Positions 37,210-50,436 of a stretch of 64,000 nt of DNA are shown one piece after another (within the stretch, counting starts at the first letter, position 1; every line of letters begins with the position of its first letter). Made by a program: the position numbers and the translations under genes. The stretch is from Okapia johnstoni (lineage: Eukaryota > Chordata > Mammalia > Artiodactyla > Giraffidae): positions 123,096,501 to 123,160,500 of the forward strand of contig CM044308.1 of the NCBI GenBank assembly GCA_024291935.2, written 5' to 3'. The notes under the pieces are model-generated. The model was not told where the DNA came from. It searched no databases and saw only the letters and a list, made by a program, of their open reading frames with translations.

Positions 37210-37424
37210 CATGTGCGTATTAGTTGCTCAGTTGTGTCCGACTCTTTGTGATCCCCTGGACTGTAACTCATCAGGCTCCTCTGTCCATGGGATTTCCCAG
37301 GCAAGAATCCTGGCGTGGGTTGCCATTTCCTCCTCCAGGGGATCTTCCCCACCCAGGGATCAAACCCGCCTCTCCTGCGTTGGCAGCCGGATTCTTTACT
37401 GCTGAGCCACCTGGGAAGCATTGA
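37210..37424 (-). mobile_element. Bov-tA SINE, full length, minus strand
   Basis: The complement of the SINE from tagttgctcagttgtgtccg to the head ctgctgagccacctgggaag. Flanked by an 8-bp duplication CAACTTAT at 37202-37209 and 37425-37432. Confidence 0.93.
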
Positions 37425-37432
37425 CAACTTAT

Positions 37433-39342
37433 TAATACATTTTTAAATGAAAAGCTTTACACATGTACAGCCAGTATTCATATTTACTGCTCATGTCAAG
37501 TGATGTCCTCACATAGACTGTGAAAGAAGTTAATAAATAAAAAATATTGTCTGGGTTAAGATAAATTAAAGTGAGCTTTAAAATACCCAACTTTGGTACT
37601 CTCATGCAGGCAGCTCTGCCTCATATATTCTAAGGTGCCTGGGTGCATGGGATGTGGGCTTTAATGCAACTAACCTTACACAGAGGAGCTTTTTCCTCCC
37701 GATGATTCATTAATTGAGAAATCACTGTATCCCACTATGTTAATTGCCCTAATTGAACAGATAAGACACCCCCTAAGAGGCACTTCATTTTTCTTTCCTG
37801 TTATTGCTTTCTTACCACCAGGGTAATGGAGAAGTAAGAGCTATGATTACAAACAGATTTTAAAAAAAAATTAAAAAACAGTGGGGGGGAAAAATCAGTG
37901 GAAGAACTTCAGAACTGATCGTTTTTGTTTGTACGTTTGTGAATTTTACCTCAACACTGTATGAATAAAGGTGTCAGTGGAAAGGCAGCTTACATTGTGT
38001 CCTGATGTGAGGAGGGACATCCAGGGGTTATCAGCTCCAGCCTTTCTTCCTCAGGCAAGACTGTTGTACATCATTCAAGACCGGGAGGAAGTTGTTTATC
38101 CTATATCTGAGACTGTCTTCTGAAGGACATTCTGATATTTCTTTATTACCCTTTTTCATAGCATACCAGTTATGATATTATTACATGGTAGCTCATCTTA
38201 ATGAAACCAGTAGCCTTACTGAACTTTTGGTGGATAAAGGATATTATTTAGAGGGAACAGTGTCTCTCTAAATAGTAAAACATAGCCTCAAGGACTCCAA
38301 AGTGTATTACTATTATCAATAATAAGTATTAACGTGGATGCTTTGGGGTATCAAGACATTTGTTCAGTGCCTGCTATAAACCATAAGAAGGTACTTTTAA
38401 AAAGTAAATAGCATAAAAATTCAACAGCTTCGAAACAACCTTACATTTAAAATTCTTAGCAGCCTAAGACTCACTGTTACAACAGGCCTGAACTTCTATC
38501 TTACTCATTAAATAAAATGCAGTATTTGGGGAAAGAAAGAAAATACCGAGTATGCCAGACATTTAGATCACAGAGTCTGTAGTCACAGCTTTTCTAAGTC
38601 TTACAAATATCCCACTAATATCTCTCTAGACTGGAATTCACTAGTTATATGTGCACAGCCAGCCCTACCTGGTTGAACATACACCAATATATTAAGACAT
38701 TCCAACCCTGTTTGGGTGGAGAAAGCAGAGATCATCTTAAATGTTTGCTGTAGGAACACTGCCTTTAATACCAGCCTCAGTAAAAAAAATTATCAAAAAG
38801 ATACTTTTTGTTGCTGTTATCAGAAATTATTTGAAAGAATGGCAGGGGAAGTAAGACAGCCTGCAGGGAGGATGTGCTGGGTCTCTAAGGATTGAACGGG
38901 GATTAAACCACTCGTATGCTTAAAAACACCAACCTAAAGCAACCCAAGAAACAACTACTGAGATTTTTGCTTTGGTCCTTGTAATGGCAGTGGAACTTCA
39001 GAACGAGGCGATTATCAACCTTTCAGAAATGTTATGTATTTATAAAGGGGTCAGTTACCAGAAGTTCTTCGCATGTTACATGAAACATAATAAAACGAAC
39101 TGAATTTCAGATTTCCACCCCTCCATTGCTAATAAACAGAGATCATCAACCTGCCTTAGATACCTAAGCGCAACAAAATGTTTTTAGACTTTATGGCAGG
39201 TAGCAAGTAAAATATAAGAGGAAATAGACATCGTGTTGATTTGGGAAACAAAAATCAGAGGAAGACAAACAAAACACTTCTGGCAAAGGAAGAGACAAAA
39301 AAGGAACACTGGTGAGGTTATTATAAGGCACAGGTAGCTCAC
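37433..39342. other. Unique sequence
   Basis: No gene or repeat is recognised. A short A/G-rich run lies at 37860-37895. Confidence 0.4.
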
Positions 39343-39428
39343 TATCCATGTAAATAAACTGCTGATTGTCTTCGGAAAGGAACCCTTCTGTTGGAGGAAA
39401 TGGAAGGGCCTCTTGCAGTGTGTGAGGG
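39343..39428 (-). CDS. Weak candidate exon, protein unidentified
   Basis: Minus strand. A long pyrimidine tract ends tgcctcctcttag above 39428. The frame reads PHTLQEALPFPPTEGFLSED then NQQFIYMD, followed by a moderate donor A|GTGAGC. Exit phase fits 24973-25037, but entry phase (two bases carried) does not fit 48567-48686. A second frame here is also open (39184-39444), which weakens the case. Could be a real exon linked through one I missed, or chance. Confidence 0.22.
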
Positions 39429-40424
39429 CTAAGAGGAGGCACAAGCAATGAAAACACAGAAGAGGAGCCAGAAAAGAGATACTGACTCAGAGATGATCAT
39501 CAGTAATGCACTAAGGAATAAAAAAAATTAGAAGAATGTTTGGCAGCAGTGAAAAAGGCAAACAAGACTGAACTGTGTGTGCAGTACCGGAGAACAAGTC
39601 AAGGCTACTTATTCCAAGGCTGTTTAAGGCAGCAAGATCTCCTTGACTCTGGGCAGATCTGGCTTTTCCTACCCACTGGGAGAAGCTGAATAAAATGCTG
39701 CAACTTAAGTTGATTCCAGGTTGAAAAGATGGGGGTGGTGGTGGAGGGTTCAAGGGAAAACAATGTAGTTCCCAGCTCCACAGCAGTTCCACTACAAAAC
39801 TAAAGCCCTCTTTTCCCGTTCCCGGGCTTATCATAATCCTATACTTTCAGGATGGTAAGAAAAGGATTAACAGATTTAGATTAGCCAACTGTGAGAAGAG
39901 TGAGGATGTATAGATTCTGCAGCCTTTGTAAACTCTGCGATAACATCACTTCTCTTCATAGACACTTCTATGGCAGCAGAGCAGTTATAAGAAAAATAAG
40001 ACTTGCTAATCCTGAGGCAAAAGGTAAAAAAATATTTCTCTTTCTTACTGGTGTATTTTGTCCATGGCTGTCCAATCATTTAATAAAATCAATCATTAAG
40101 GAGATAATCACTGAACTTCTAATCAGATCCTGGGAAGGGCACAGCAGAAGTAATCCCAGCTGGCTAAGAGCTGGGATTCACAATCAGAGAGCATTGTGCA
40201 ACTAGTCACTCAGGGAATACTGATGCCTCCAAATAACACCCACTTAATCATGTCTTTCTGTGTTCCTTTTAATGAGATTTTAATTTCATTGATGGAGAGT
40301 GACCAATGGTTGATCATGTCCCTCAGCTGCCAGTTTGATTTTGAGGAATTCTGCAAACTGCAATAATGAAGTGGTTCTGTTTGTAAACTATTATCAGTGA
40401 TCAATAACATGGTCACTGAAATTT

Positions 40425-40640
40425 ACCATGCTCCATGTGTATCAACTTGTAATCCTTGCAGTCAGCCTGCCGTAAGAGGTTGGAACTAGCATGTGCCCCA
40501 TTTTACAGAGGAAACTGAGCGATGAAGCACTTTGTCCAAGGTTACACGGCTAGGGAGGGGGGTGGGGAGTACCCAAAGGATGGCAGTCTGGCTCTCCAGA
40601 GCTCGTACACACAACCCCAGTGCATGCTGCCGCTCAGACA
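40425..40640 (-). repeat. MIR SINE, minus strand
   Basis: The complement of MIR: ccccattttacagaggaaac, tttgtccaaggttacacggc and ggcagtctggctctccag, in the expected order. Confidence 0.85.
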
Positions 40641-41510
40641 GCTGCCGCCTCAGAACAGTCAGTTACTGTCTGAAGACAGTTAAAATGTGGGATTTAAGCA
40701 TCACTGCTGGTGCCCTTCACATATGGGTCCTCTCCCCTACATCAAAGAACAGGTGCCAGCACAGCTTCTAATTCACTTAAAAGTCAATTTTGCCACCGCA
40801 AAGCAACCACCAACTTTCTACGAAGATCCCCTTGGGGATCCAAAGAGTGAATCAAGAGAAGAAACGAAGCGAAACACACATCACAAATCCCTGTGTTCTC
40901 CACCTTGACTGTTTTAGAAAGAATTGGGGCTAACACTTCCCAACATAACATAACACCATCACATCACCATTTTGATCTTCGTGTCCTTCAACCAAATTTT
41001 CCCAGATGCCGCAACACTGCAAACACTAGGCAGCCGGTCCCAGTCAAAGCTATAGAAAAGGAAGCTTTGAGGATTATTGTGTTATTGGTGCTTGTATGTA
41101 TTTTTTCCTGTTTTAAGGAAAAACAAACAAACAAACAACACTTTCTTAGGTGAAGGCTTCATCTTGTTAATTCAAGGGGGGAAAGTGTTGCTGGAATAGA
41201 ATGGTGACAGAGTGGATTTAGTTTACATTAAATGACAGTTTTAGAAATTTGCAAGTAAAATTCCTGGGCGATGATGAGTGTGTTTAAAACCACCTGAAAA
41301 CAAACAAACAAACAAAAAAACCCCAAAACTGGGGTATCTGGATATTTTGGGAAAAACGCCTCTAAGCAGGCAACGTGGGTGAGGAGATGGGCCACTTCAC
41401 TGCTTACAATGGTTTATGCTTTGTGTGGGGGGGGCAGCCACAGTGACAAATAGGGTACAATGAATAACCCATGGCTTGAACCGAGAGCAGCCCTGAAGAC
41501 ACCACCATCC
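40641..41510. other. Unique sequence with simple repeats
   Basis: Holds two (CAAA)n runs (about 41120-41140 and 41300-41318). Nothing else is recognised. Confidence 0.4.
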
Positions 41511-41722
41511 TCAGACCAGAGACCCAGGGTGAGCGGCACTCCCCAGTGTTAACTTTTCTTCGTAACACTGACATTCCGTAATTAATACCGCAGGACTAGG
41601 CCAGGGCAGGGCTGAGGACATGATCAATGGCCCATCACTCAGGGTGTAAACCTGCTCGCCATCATCATAAGGAACCACCATATGCATGGATCTATCCTCT
41701 AACAAATAAAGCCAGTCATTCT
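41511..41722 (-). CDS. Weak candidate coding exon, protein unidentified
   Basis: Minus strand. An exceptional pyrimidine tract (a run of T's, then cattcctcattttag) precedes 41722. The frame then reads NDWLYLLEDRSMHMVVPYDD, GEQVYTLSDG and on to a stop at 41511-41513. Entry phase fits 48567-48686. No good donor is visible, so it would have to be an alternative terminal exon. I recognise no domain. Chance is a serious alternative. Confidence 0.22.
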
Positions 41723-43195
41723 CTAAAATGAGGAATGAAAAAAAAAAAATGTGGTCAGTGGGACCATGCATGTGGCTTTGAAAGTCCAATGTTTGACAAT
41801 AACATCAGGGAACTGATCCTTACAGCGAACTTTCAGGTAAACTGTCTTTACTAAATAGCTATCAGGTAGAATTCCCCTTCTACCCAATACATTCCTATCC
41901 ACTGTCCCTCAAGAACCAACAGTACCTGGCTCAGGGAATTCATCTGATTTTTATGAAAGAACAAGTAAAACAAAACCAAGATCCTAAATAGTCAACCAAT
42001 GCTGGAAGGGAGGTGGTAAATTTAATGCTTAAGAGGTCCTTGGTGAGGATGGCCAGGCAGCGGTGAGTGGCTGATGGAGTGAAGGGCTGAGTTGAAGGTT
42101 TGGACTCCAAAGTGCAGAATAATTATTCAAGAAACTTTACAAGGATATTGTTTGTAAGTTTTCATCTCTATTTCTATATCTAAAAACATATTTTTTTCAA
42201 AGAAGAGCAAAAATGAAATAGTCATTTGGTCCAATTAAGTGTTATTTCTATCATACACATTATGGATGGGGAACTTTTGAAACTGGAGGAAATTCTGAAC
42301 TAAAAAAGGAAAACACACCCATCATCCATTAGAAGCAATAACTAAACAAACAGGGTGTGAGGCAACAGGAATATCATGATCCAAGTTGCCCTCCCAGATA
42401 CATAAGAGAAATTATCTTTAAATATAGTGATGGTAGGTTAAAATTTCTAGTGGCTATTAGAATAGAATTGAATGTTAGATGTAATAGTGAGGCCAACTGG
42501 AAAGAAGAAACAGGTTGAAAACTTAAGAACAAATTATAGAAACATGGTCAAACACAAACTAAATGGTTAATAGAAACAAAACAAACTCAGATGTTTCAAT
42601 AACGTGAGAATGCAGCTAATGACAAAGGATCCACCTTATCCAAGATGCAACTGCCTGGGATTACAAAAGAGAAGCAGAAAAGATACCAGTGGCCTGGTAT
42701 TTGATATTCAGGCTCTCTTAAGACAAATGAGGGGCTCTGTTCACAACCAAATGACATTTTGGCAAGGATTAGACAGAGAATTTATTTCTGACTGGCTGAG
42801 AGGTCAGTCAAATATATATATTTTCCATCTCCTAAAAGTTAATCTGCCATAGGCCTACCATGTACTGTTCAAATATGCATTCAATTCTTAGTTTAGCAGA
42901 ATCTGAAATTTGGCAGTGTTCTAGATGAGATATTGGCATTAGGCTTCTAATGGGAAATGGTGAGATAAAAATGATGAATTCATTCTTGTCTGGGTAATGT
43001 AGTAAAAAATGACTGCATTCCAGCTTGTGGTTTCCGAGACATAATTCTGGAAGACAGAAAGCTCTGGAATGCCCATCCTGCTTAGTCTATAAATCTAAAC
43101 AGTACAAATGCAGACCCCAATTTTGGCTGCTAACACATGCCAGCAATTTGACTACATTTTTATAGTATGTACAAGGGTATGTTTTAAGTGAACCC
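41723..43195. other. Unique sequence
   Basis: No gene or repeat is recognised. Confidence 0.4.
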
Positions 43196-43280
43196 ATCAT
43201 TCATTCATTCATTCAATAAATCAACAGATATTTATTGAGTATCTACTAAGCACTTAGTATTACTTTATTCTTCCAGTGTT
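43196..43280 (-). repeat. (CATT)n run and L2-like 3' end, minus strand
   Basis: cattcattcattcattcaat followed by agatatttattgagtatcta resembles the complement of an L2 end with its variable tetranucleotide tail. Confidence 0.5.
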
Positions 43281-43284
43281 CTAG

Positions 43285-43468
43285 TTTAAGGAAAAGATTG
43301 AGGGCATGAGGAGAAAGGGACAACAGAGGATGAGATGGCTGGATGGCATCAGCAACTCAATGGACATGAGTTTGAGCAAACTCCAGGAAATAGTTAAGGA
43401 CAGGGAAGCTTGGCGTGCTGCAGTCCATGGGGTCGCAAAAAGTCGGACACGACTGAGCAACAACATAA
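43285..43468 (+). mobile_element. BovB extreme 3' end, plus strand
   Basis: Only the last about 180 bases: aaagattgagggcatgagga, gatgagatggctggatggca, gtcggacacgactgagcaac. Inserted at the end of the L2-like piece. Confidence 0.92.
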
Positions 43469-44762
43469 GGATACGCCAGTCAACAAAGCAGTGAAAAAAT
43501 CCTGTGTGCGTGAAGCTTGATCAAGTGATTAGTATACTCTCTCAATAGAGCCACTGAATGCCCAGCATTTTCCAGAAACTTCACTTTACCAGGTATTACT
43601 AGCTTACAGTGCTCAAACAGAGTCCAAAGTGGCAACAACCTAGGAACCTGGACTAGGAAGGGAGGCCCTGGTAAAACAATGGGGACTAGCTAGCTTCAAT
43701 TTTAAGGACTATCCAGATTACCCAGTTGGGCCAAGTAACAAATATTTACTACCTGGGGATCCTTAGCAGATGTTATAAACACTCTTGAACCTTGCTGGTC
43801 TACAAAATCCTATTAATCATAAAAGTGTTACAAGTCACTAGTGAGAGAGCATAAGAGTTTCTTTCAATTTACACACTTCTCCAGTGATGGAACTTTCCAC
43901 TATCAACATCTAACCCAGACCAGAAAAACAAAGCCAAGAACAAAGCATTACTTTAAGATGTGTATCTGGTCTGAGGCCATCATTAGTGTTGGAATATTCA
44001 GTCCTGGGCAGCACTGGTGTAAGGAAGTGGGAAAATGGTGACCTAATGAGTGTTAGTCTCCCTGAAGATTATCTAAAGGAATGTGAATTAGAGTTTTAAA
44101 ATGAGTTTGTCTGATGGGAGTGAAAGAGGTCTTGGAGTTAGGTCAAAATTATAATCCTCAAGAAGAATGCAGGATGTCAGGATGACATTGGAATCACGTT
44201 CGAGGAAGAACACCAGGTGTTGATTACTTTGTCATAGGAATAGGGCATGTACATTCATACTGCAGTTTGACATGTCGGGTGGGGAGCACATATTGACAGA
44301 GTTTAGCCCTGATGAGCTCTATCAATAAAGAATTAATAAATGAGGAAGGACTCTGTAAAGGAGATAGAATCCCAGCAGGAGTGACCCCACAGTGGGTGTT
44401 GTTAAAGAGGATGCTCCTGCAGGCACCAGCTGCAACTGACCAGGCCTGGCCCCCTGAGAAGTCCACGTCTCCTTAGGTATCCACGGTCAGTCCTCGTGAG
44501 TACAGATGGCCCTGCCTCTCTTACACGAAGTGTTTTAGGTTTTTATACTCTACTGGTTTTGTATTAAATCTTTTCCTAAACTGGCCAATTAGGTATCTAC
44601 TGAATTCTTCTGGTCCAAAGTCATAGCTAAGTGTGCTGTTGATTTCCAGTGAGATATATGGGAGATGGGAATCTTTAAAAAGCTGGAGAGCCTTACATCA
44701 ATAGCCTAATCTAAGAGGAAACAACCATACTTGTATTCTGCTCATAAAAATATTCTTAAGCT
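43469..44762. other. Unique sequence
   Basis: No gene or repeat is recognised. An 80-codon minus frame (44224-44466) has a good internal acceptor but no donor or known motif. Confidence 0.35.
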
Positions 44763-44772
44763 AACTTTATCT

Positions 44773-45049
44773 ACGGAGAAGGCAATGGCAACCCACTCCA
44801 GTACTCTCGCCTGGAAAATCCCATGGACGGAGGGGCCTGGTAGGCTGTGGTCCATGGGGTCGCGAAGAGTCAGATACGACTGAGCGACTTCACTTTCGCT
44901 TTTCACTTTCATGCACTGGAGAAGGAAATGGCAACCCACTCCAGTGTTCTCGCCTGGAGAATCCCAGGGACGGCGGAGCCTGGTGGGCTGCCATCTCTGG
45001 GGTCGCACAGAGTCGGACACGATTGAAGCGACTGAGCAGCAGCAGCAGC
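44773..45049 (+). mobile_element. BOV-A2 dimeric SINE, complete
   Basis: Two Bov-A units with the linker ttcactttcgcttttcactt, ending in (CAG)n. A perfect 10-bp duplication AACTTTATCT lies at 44763-44772 and 45050-45059. Close in sequence to the copy at 27670. Confidence 0.97.
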
Positions 45050-45059
45050 AACTTTATCT

Positions 45060-47329
45060 GGGTTTGCAGAAATGACGTGCTGTGTGTGTAGGCAGAAAAC
45101 AGGACAGCACCAGCTGGCACTAATACACTCTACAGGGGTCAGACACTCAAATGTCTTCAGGGGCCAGGCAGATCTCGTAAACCATTCAGAGAGAAGGGAG
45201 CAGAACTTTTTGCCATTAGGATTTTAAGTCCAGTTGTTTTCAGATCTTCTGGTTTTCCTAAGACAAGCCAGAGCTGGATGTTAATGTCCACTCTTTTACT
45301 TTTTAAATGTTGGCAACTAATTCCAAAATTTAAAAACATTGTCTAAGCCAGGCAAAATACAGTTGTAGAGAAGATCCAAGCCTTGGGGGCCACTAGGTGG
45401 TAACCTCTGGAGTACAGCCAAAAAAAAAAAAAGGAACTGTCAGGAATCGGAGGAGTCAGGGCAGAAGAAAGGATGTGGGATGGATTATAGACTAAAATGT
45501 GCTTCTGAGGCGTTGTGGTAAAGACTTGAAGCTCAACAGATTTCAATTTTGGTATGCCGACAGAGGAAAAAAAATTCCACAGGCATAGAAACACTCAATT
45601 AAGACTGCCTAGGCTCATTTCCTCAAGAACTGTGATTAAATTAAGACCTGAGATAGAAAATGCAGGCTGAAGTGATTTTAAAAATCACTTTTTCACCGTT
45701 TGGGACTTATATATATATATTTTTTTACATATTCAAACAAAAGGAGTCATGGTTTAAACTCAGGGGGAAAGTCTATGATACATAATGAAGGCTGAACTGC
45801 ATACCAAATGCACTTAAAGAAATGGAACCAAACAACACCATCAGCAATGAAGCACCAAGTGTGCATCAACCTGAAAAGCAGACTTGCCTATTAAAAACCA
45901 ACTAAACAGCATGCAAAATCCAAGAAAAGGGGTGCGTAAACAACCTAGATTTTCCTCCTCTGTCAAGTATGAGGTACTTGCCAGTGAAATATGAGTACAA
46001 CGGGTGGCATATTTTGGTTTTTCCTTCTCGTTAATATTTCTTGCTTTTTGAAAATGGGCTGCAAATAGCACACCTCAATAGAACATTTGAAAGATATGTA
46101 ATGCTGCCATAGAGTAACGTAAACACAGCACAATAAATATTTCTGAAGACTGTCTACACGAAGACAGTTTAAAAAGACGACAATTTTAAAAGATAAAAGA
46201 TGGGTAAAAAGCCCATGGGGCCAGCAGTGGCTGATCCTCCACAATGGGTTTAGGGGGTCTCAGCGCCCCGCCCCATAGGTCCTGTTCAGGGTTAGGCAGA
46301 CAGGTGGTAAGCCAACGTGGACAACAACACAGGGGGAAAGGTTTGTGGGGAGGTTCTAAGAGAGAAACTTTCTTGCTCCTTAGTAAGGACCACAAAAAGC
46401 CAAATATGAATTAGGAAACACGCAGCGCTTTTTGTGACTGGCAGCCTCTTAGGACAGTGCACGTAATGAGCCTTGGGATAAAAAGTCAAAGCTATGGAGA
46501 ACTGGGCTAAGCAAGAAAAGACCTCAGGTCCTGATTGATGCCGGTGAGATGCTGAACAACCTGGAAGCCTTCCCTTCTCTGCACTTCCAGTTCTATAAGC
46601 CAGAAGTCCTTCTTGTTAAAACCATTTTAAGAGAGTTTTCTGTTACTTGTAGCTTAAATCACTCCAACTGAAAAAGTGCTTTCTCCTGCAGAATCATTCA
46701 AATTCTTCAAAGTGCTAAGGATTCATTTTCACCCAGTGTGGTTTCCTGGTAGGCATTGATTGTGTCCCTACAAAAACACAGAACTATAGAGAAAAAGATT
46801 CCCTTTGTCTTACCAGTTTCTTAAAACATCATCGTCTGCTAGGAATGATGTATTTATCTAGAAATGAGTGTCAACAGGCTAAACATAAATAGAGCAGTTT
46901 TTACACTCTGTCTAGGAGAGATTCCTTTGTAGTTTCCCCAAAGGAAAACTGTCTGGGTTTGACCAAACCACTTTCTTTTGCCATTTCTGGAATACAGTCT
47001 CACATCAACCAATGAAGAGCTTAAGTGAATAGCACGAGTACATACCAGTACCTAAGACATTTCTAAAAACTCATAGAACTTACCATTGCTGTGGGCACAC
47101 TGAAACCAGTCTCAAGTATTACGTGAACTTAATTTGTTCTTAAAACACTCTCTATAAGAGCTGCTCCACTGTCGATAACCATCTTCCCACTTACCAAGAA
47201 AAAAGCAGCACCTGAAGTTAGATGTGTAGTGAATGATACTCATAGTACAGTTACTCGTACTGCATTAGTGATTTAAATATTTGTATACAAGGCTCAATGC
47301 TAATATTTAAATAGCATTTTATGGGCTTT
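45060..47329. other. Unique sequence
   Basis: No gene or repeat is recognised. Short TA run at 45708-45720. Splice-like pairs near 47085 and 47200 (minus) enclose only 16-27 bases and are not called. Confidence 0.35.
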
Positions 47330-47655
47330 GTTTTTCTACTGATATGAAATTCACAGAACAAAAAAGAACCTCTTTTTAAAGTGAATAATCTGGGGACATT
47401 CAGTACATTCAAAATGTTGTGCAACTGCCACCTCTATTTAGTACCAGGACATCTCCAAAATAAACCCCATACCCATCAATCAGCGTCACTCCCCACCCTC
47501 ACCTACCCCCAGCTCCTGGCAACCACGAATCCACTTTCTGTCTCTACGGATTTATCTATTCTGGATATTTCATATAAATGGAATCATACAATATGTGACC
47601 TTTTGTGTCTAGTTCTTTCACTTAGCATAATGCTTTCAAGGTTCATTTCATAGGA
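47330..47655 (-). repeat. Old L1M 3'UTR, minus strand
   Basis: The complement of an L1M tail: gaaattcacagaacaaaaaa, ttcaaaatgttgtgcaactg, tcctggcaaccacgaatcca and ggaatcatacaatatgtgac. The same consensus region recurs at 63697. Confidence 0.8.
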
Positions 47656-48566
47656 CTTTAATAAACTTAAAAATTATGCCAAAGACAGTGTTCATTTTAG
47701 CAGTCCCTGGAGAGAGGTCTCGAGCACAGCTACAGAGACGCCGCATACAGGCCCAAGCAAAAAGAATAATAAGAGACAAAGTCAAAACCTTCAGGTCATA
47801 AAAATCAACTATAAAACACAGAATAAGAGCACACTGGATAAGTAGCATCCAGAGCGGAAGGGGGATGAAAGAAGGGACTGATCAGCAGCAAATATGTCAA
47901 CAATTAAATCTCAGTGATGAGTTTGTGGGTCTGTGGTACTTCACAGACTTCTCTGGATATCTGAAATATTAATAATAAAAACAGGAAAAAATTTAAAAAG
48001 TGTTTTTTTTTTTTTTGGCTGAGAAGTTCAATATAAAAGAATGGCACCTATTTTATTTAAAATTATCATATAGTATTTGATGCCACTAGCTGAAAGGTCG
48101 TATTCCTCTCACAAATGAGGGGTCCCTAAGCTCTACAGCCCCCATGTCACATTAGGAATTTGGAGTTTGTATACAATGTTGACAGGCACAAGCCTTTAGG
48201 AGGAGTCAGAAAAATGACAGGACATTGAGATGAGATAGAGCAGGTTTTAAAAAGGATATTGCCACGTAAGAAAGTTCATTAAGAAGAGAAGATAAGGGGA
48301 AGCTTTGGCAGTTTCAAATATTTGAATAAATATTTGAAAAGGGGATTAGATGTGTTCTGTATTGTTTCAGGGGCCAGAAATTAAAGAGAGTGGATTTGGC
48401 TCAGGATAAAAACCTTCCAAACAGTAATTCACAACAACTGGTGCCTCTCACCAGGGGAAGCTCCTCTGCACTGGAGACAGTCAGAGAGCTAGTAACCCTC
48501 CGACGTGTCTCCTTCCCAGCCCCCTGCCTGTGCAGACACACAGGCCCCCAGGCTTAGAAGGCTCAC
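47656..48566. other. Unique sequence
   Basis: Contains a T homopolymer at 48003-48016. Nothing else is recognised. Confidence 0.4.
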
Positions 48567-48686
48567 CGCTGGATTTAACACTCTGCAATAACCATTCTGA
48601 ACTTGCTAACTTTAGAACAAGGGATTCTGCATTTTCATCTTGGACTGGGCCAGTCCTGTGTGTGGATATAGAAGAAACACTCTTCT
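48567..48686 (-). CDS. Candidate 120-nt internal exon, protein unidentified
   Basis: Minus strand, between the acceptor cttcatcag (with a branch-like cactaac and a T-rich tract upstream) and the donor GCG|GTGAGC. One frame reads KSVSSISTHRTGPVQDENAE then SLVLKLASSEWLLQSVKSS, taking one base in and passing one out. The out-phase fits 24973-25037, giving SSALYNKLES across the join. The plus strand is also open through much of this interval (48530-48760), which lowers confidence. No homology is recognised. Confidence 0.34.
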
Positions 48687-49043
48687 CTGATGAAGTCAGC
48701 AGCAGTGTTTGGTTCGTTAGTGTAAAAAGGCAGTTCAAGCAGGGAAACATAAGACTGTGATACAAAAACCTTTAAAATTAATGTTTTAACTTAAATCTTA
48801 TGAATGTACACGCCTTTACCAACATTGTGATACAGGATCAAGGCCGTTTTAAAAATTATAGATTTTAAACATCTCTTTTTACAACGATCTTTTTCCACCC
48901 CGAATGTAACAATAGTTTGAGTTTAACAATTTGCCTTTATCAATGGACTTCCTGAAGCATGCCACTTGTTTTTTGGACAAACAACTCATTTTGAACTCAT
49001 TTTTTATGAGTTATTTAAGTGATATGATTTTAATAAGAAGTAA

Positions 49044-49247
49044 GTGGCTCAGTTGGTAAAGAATCTGCCTGCAATGCAGGAGACCTGGGTTCGATCCCCA
49101 GGTTGGGAAGATCCCCTGGAGAAGGAAATGGCAACCCACTCCAGTACTCCTGCCCGGAGAATTCCATGGAGAGAGGAGTGGGGTAGGCTGCATCCAAGGG
49201 ATTGCAAAGAGTCGGACACGACTGTGCCACTAACTTTCACTTTCAAA
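49044..49247 (+). mobile_element. Bov-tA SINE
   Basis: Starts gtggctcagttggtaaagaa, has gggttcgatccccag and ends gtcggacacgactgtgccac. The first about ten bases of the head are missing. Confidence 0.95.
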
Positions 49248-49934
49248 CCTGCATAAACAAATGTGGGAACAAACTCTTTTTAAACATGGAACCTCCTTGG
49301 TGGGAGGAGACATGGGGGTGGCGGCTGGGCAGACTGGAGGGTCGTCTCCCAGCGTCCGGGGCTTCACCAGTGCATTTTATAGGGGGAACAGAGAGCACCA
49401 CTGAACTGAGCAGGTGAAGTTCATGGAAGTTGGCTATTCTGTAGAAATACTATGCTTATTGCATTGTGTTCTGTCTGAGCTGTGCTTCTGAGGCTGATGA
49501 GCACAGCCACACGCCTGTGACAAAGAAGTGTGAGCTTCCTTGAGACAGAGGTGTAGACTCCTCCTGAAGCTGGTGGACACTGCTGCTGCTAAGTATCAGA
49601 GAAAGAGGCAGGTCTGTGGTGAAGGAACTATAACTCAAAAGGTGAGGGGGAAAGCAGTAGGTCATGGCTATGGAAGTAGGGCTCAAAGGCAAGCCTCACG
49701 GGGGACAAGGGGATTCACATTTCTCTCCAGACCTCTCTTCAGCTACATAGTGTGCACGTGTGAGAGGTCCTCCAGACAGTAGGAAAGAGAAACTTCAGTC
49801 ACAGGGAAGCAGGCAGAAAACTATAAACAAGGAGGTATCCTGAGAGTCACACCTCCAGTATGACCACCAGTAAACTGTTGGGTAGGACCAGTTATCTAGC
49901 TGCCTGCTCCTGAGTGTCCATGTTCATTGTGTTT
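49248..49934. other. Unique sequence
   Basis: No gene or repeat is recognised. Confidence 0.4.
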
Positions 49935-49942
49935 TTGTTTTC

Positions 49943-50428
49943 TTAATTAATTATTTTAATTGGAGGCTAATTACTTTACAATATAGTGGTGGTTTCTGCC
50001 ATATATTGATGTGAATCAGCCACAGGTGTACATGTGTCCCCCAGTCCTGAACCTCCCTCTCACCTCCCTCCCCATCCCATCCCTCTGGGTTGTCCCAGCG
50101 TGCTGGCATTGAGTGCCCTGCTTCATGCATCGAACTTGGACTGGTCATCTATTTCACATATGGTAATATACATGTTTCAATGCTATTCTCTCAAATCATC
50201 CCACCCTCACCTTCTCCCACAGAGTCCAAAAATCTGTTCTTTACATCTGTGCCTCTTTTGCTGTCTTGCATATAGGGTCATCGTTACCATCTTTCTAAAT
50301 TTCATATATATGCATTAATATACCATATTGGTGTTTTTCTTTCTGACTTACTTCACTCTGTATAATAGGGTCCAGTTTCATCCACCTTATTAGAACTGAC
50401 TCAAATGCATTCTTTTTTATACATTTAG
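49943..50428 (-). mobile_element. Young 5'-truncated L1 3' end, minus strand
   Basis: The complement of the L1 tail seen at 8400-8850. The minus-strand frame still reads [30 protein letters not shown], the end of ORF2. An 8-bp duplication TTGTTTTC lies at 49935-49942 and 50429-50436. Confidence 0.92.
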
Positions 50429-50436
50429 TTGTTTTC

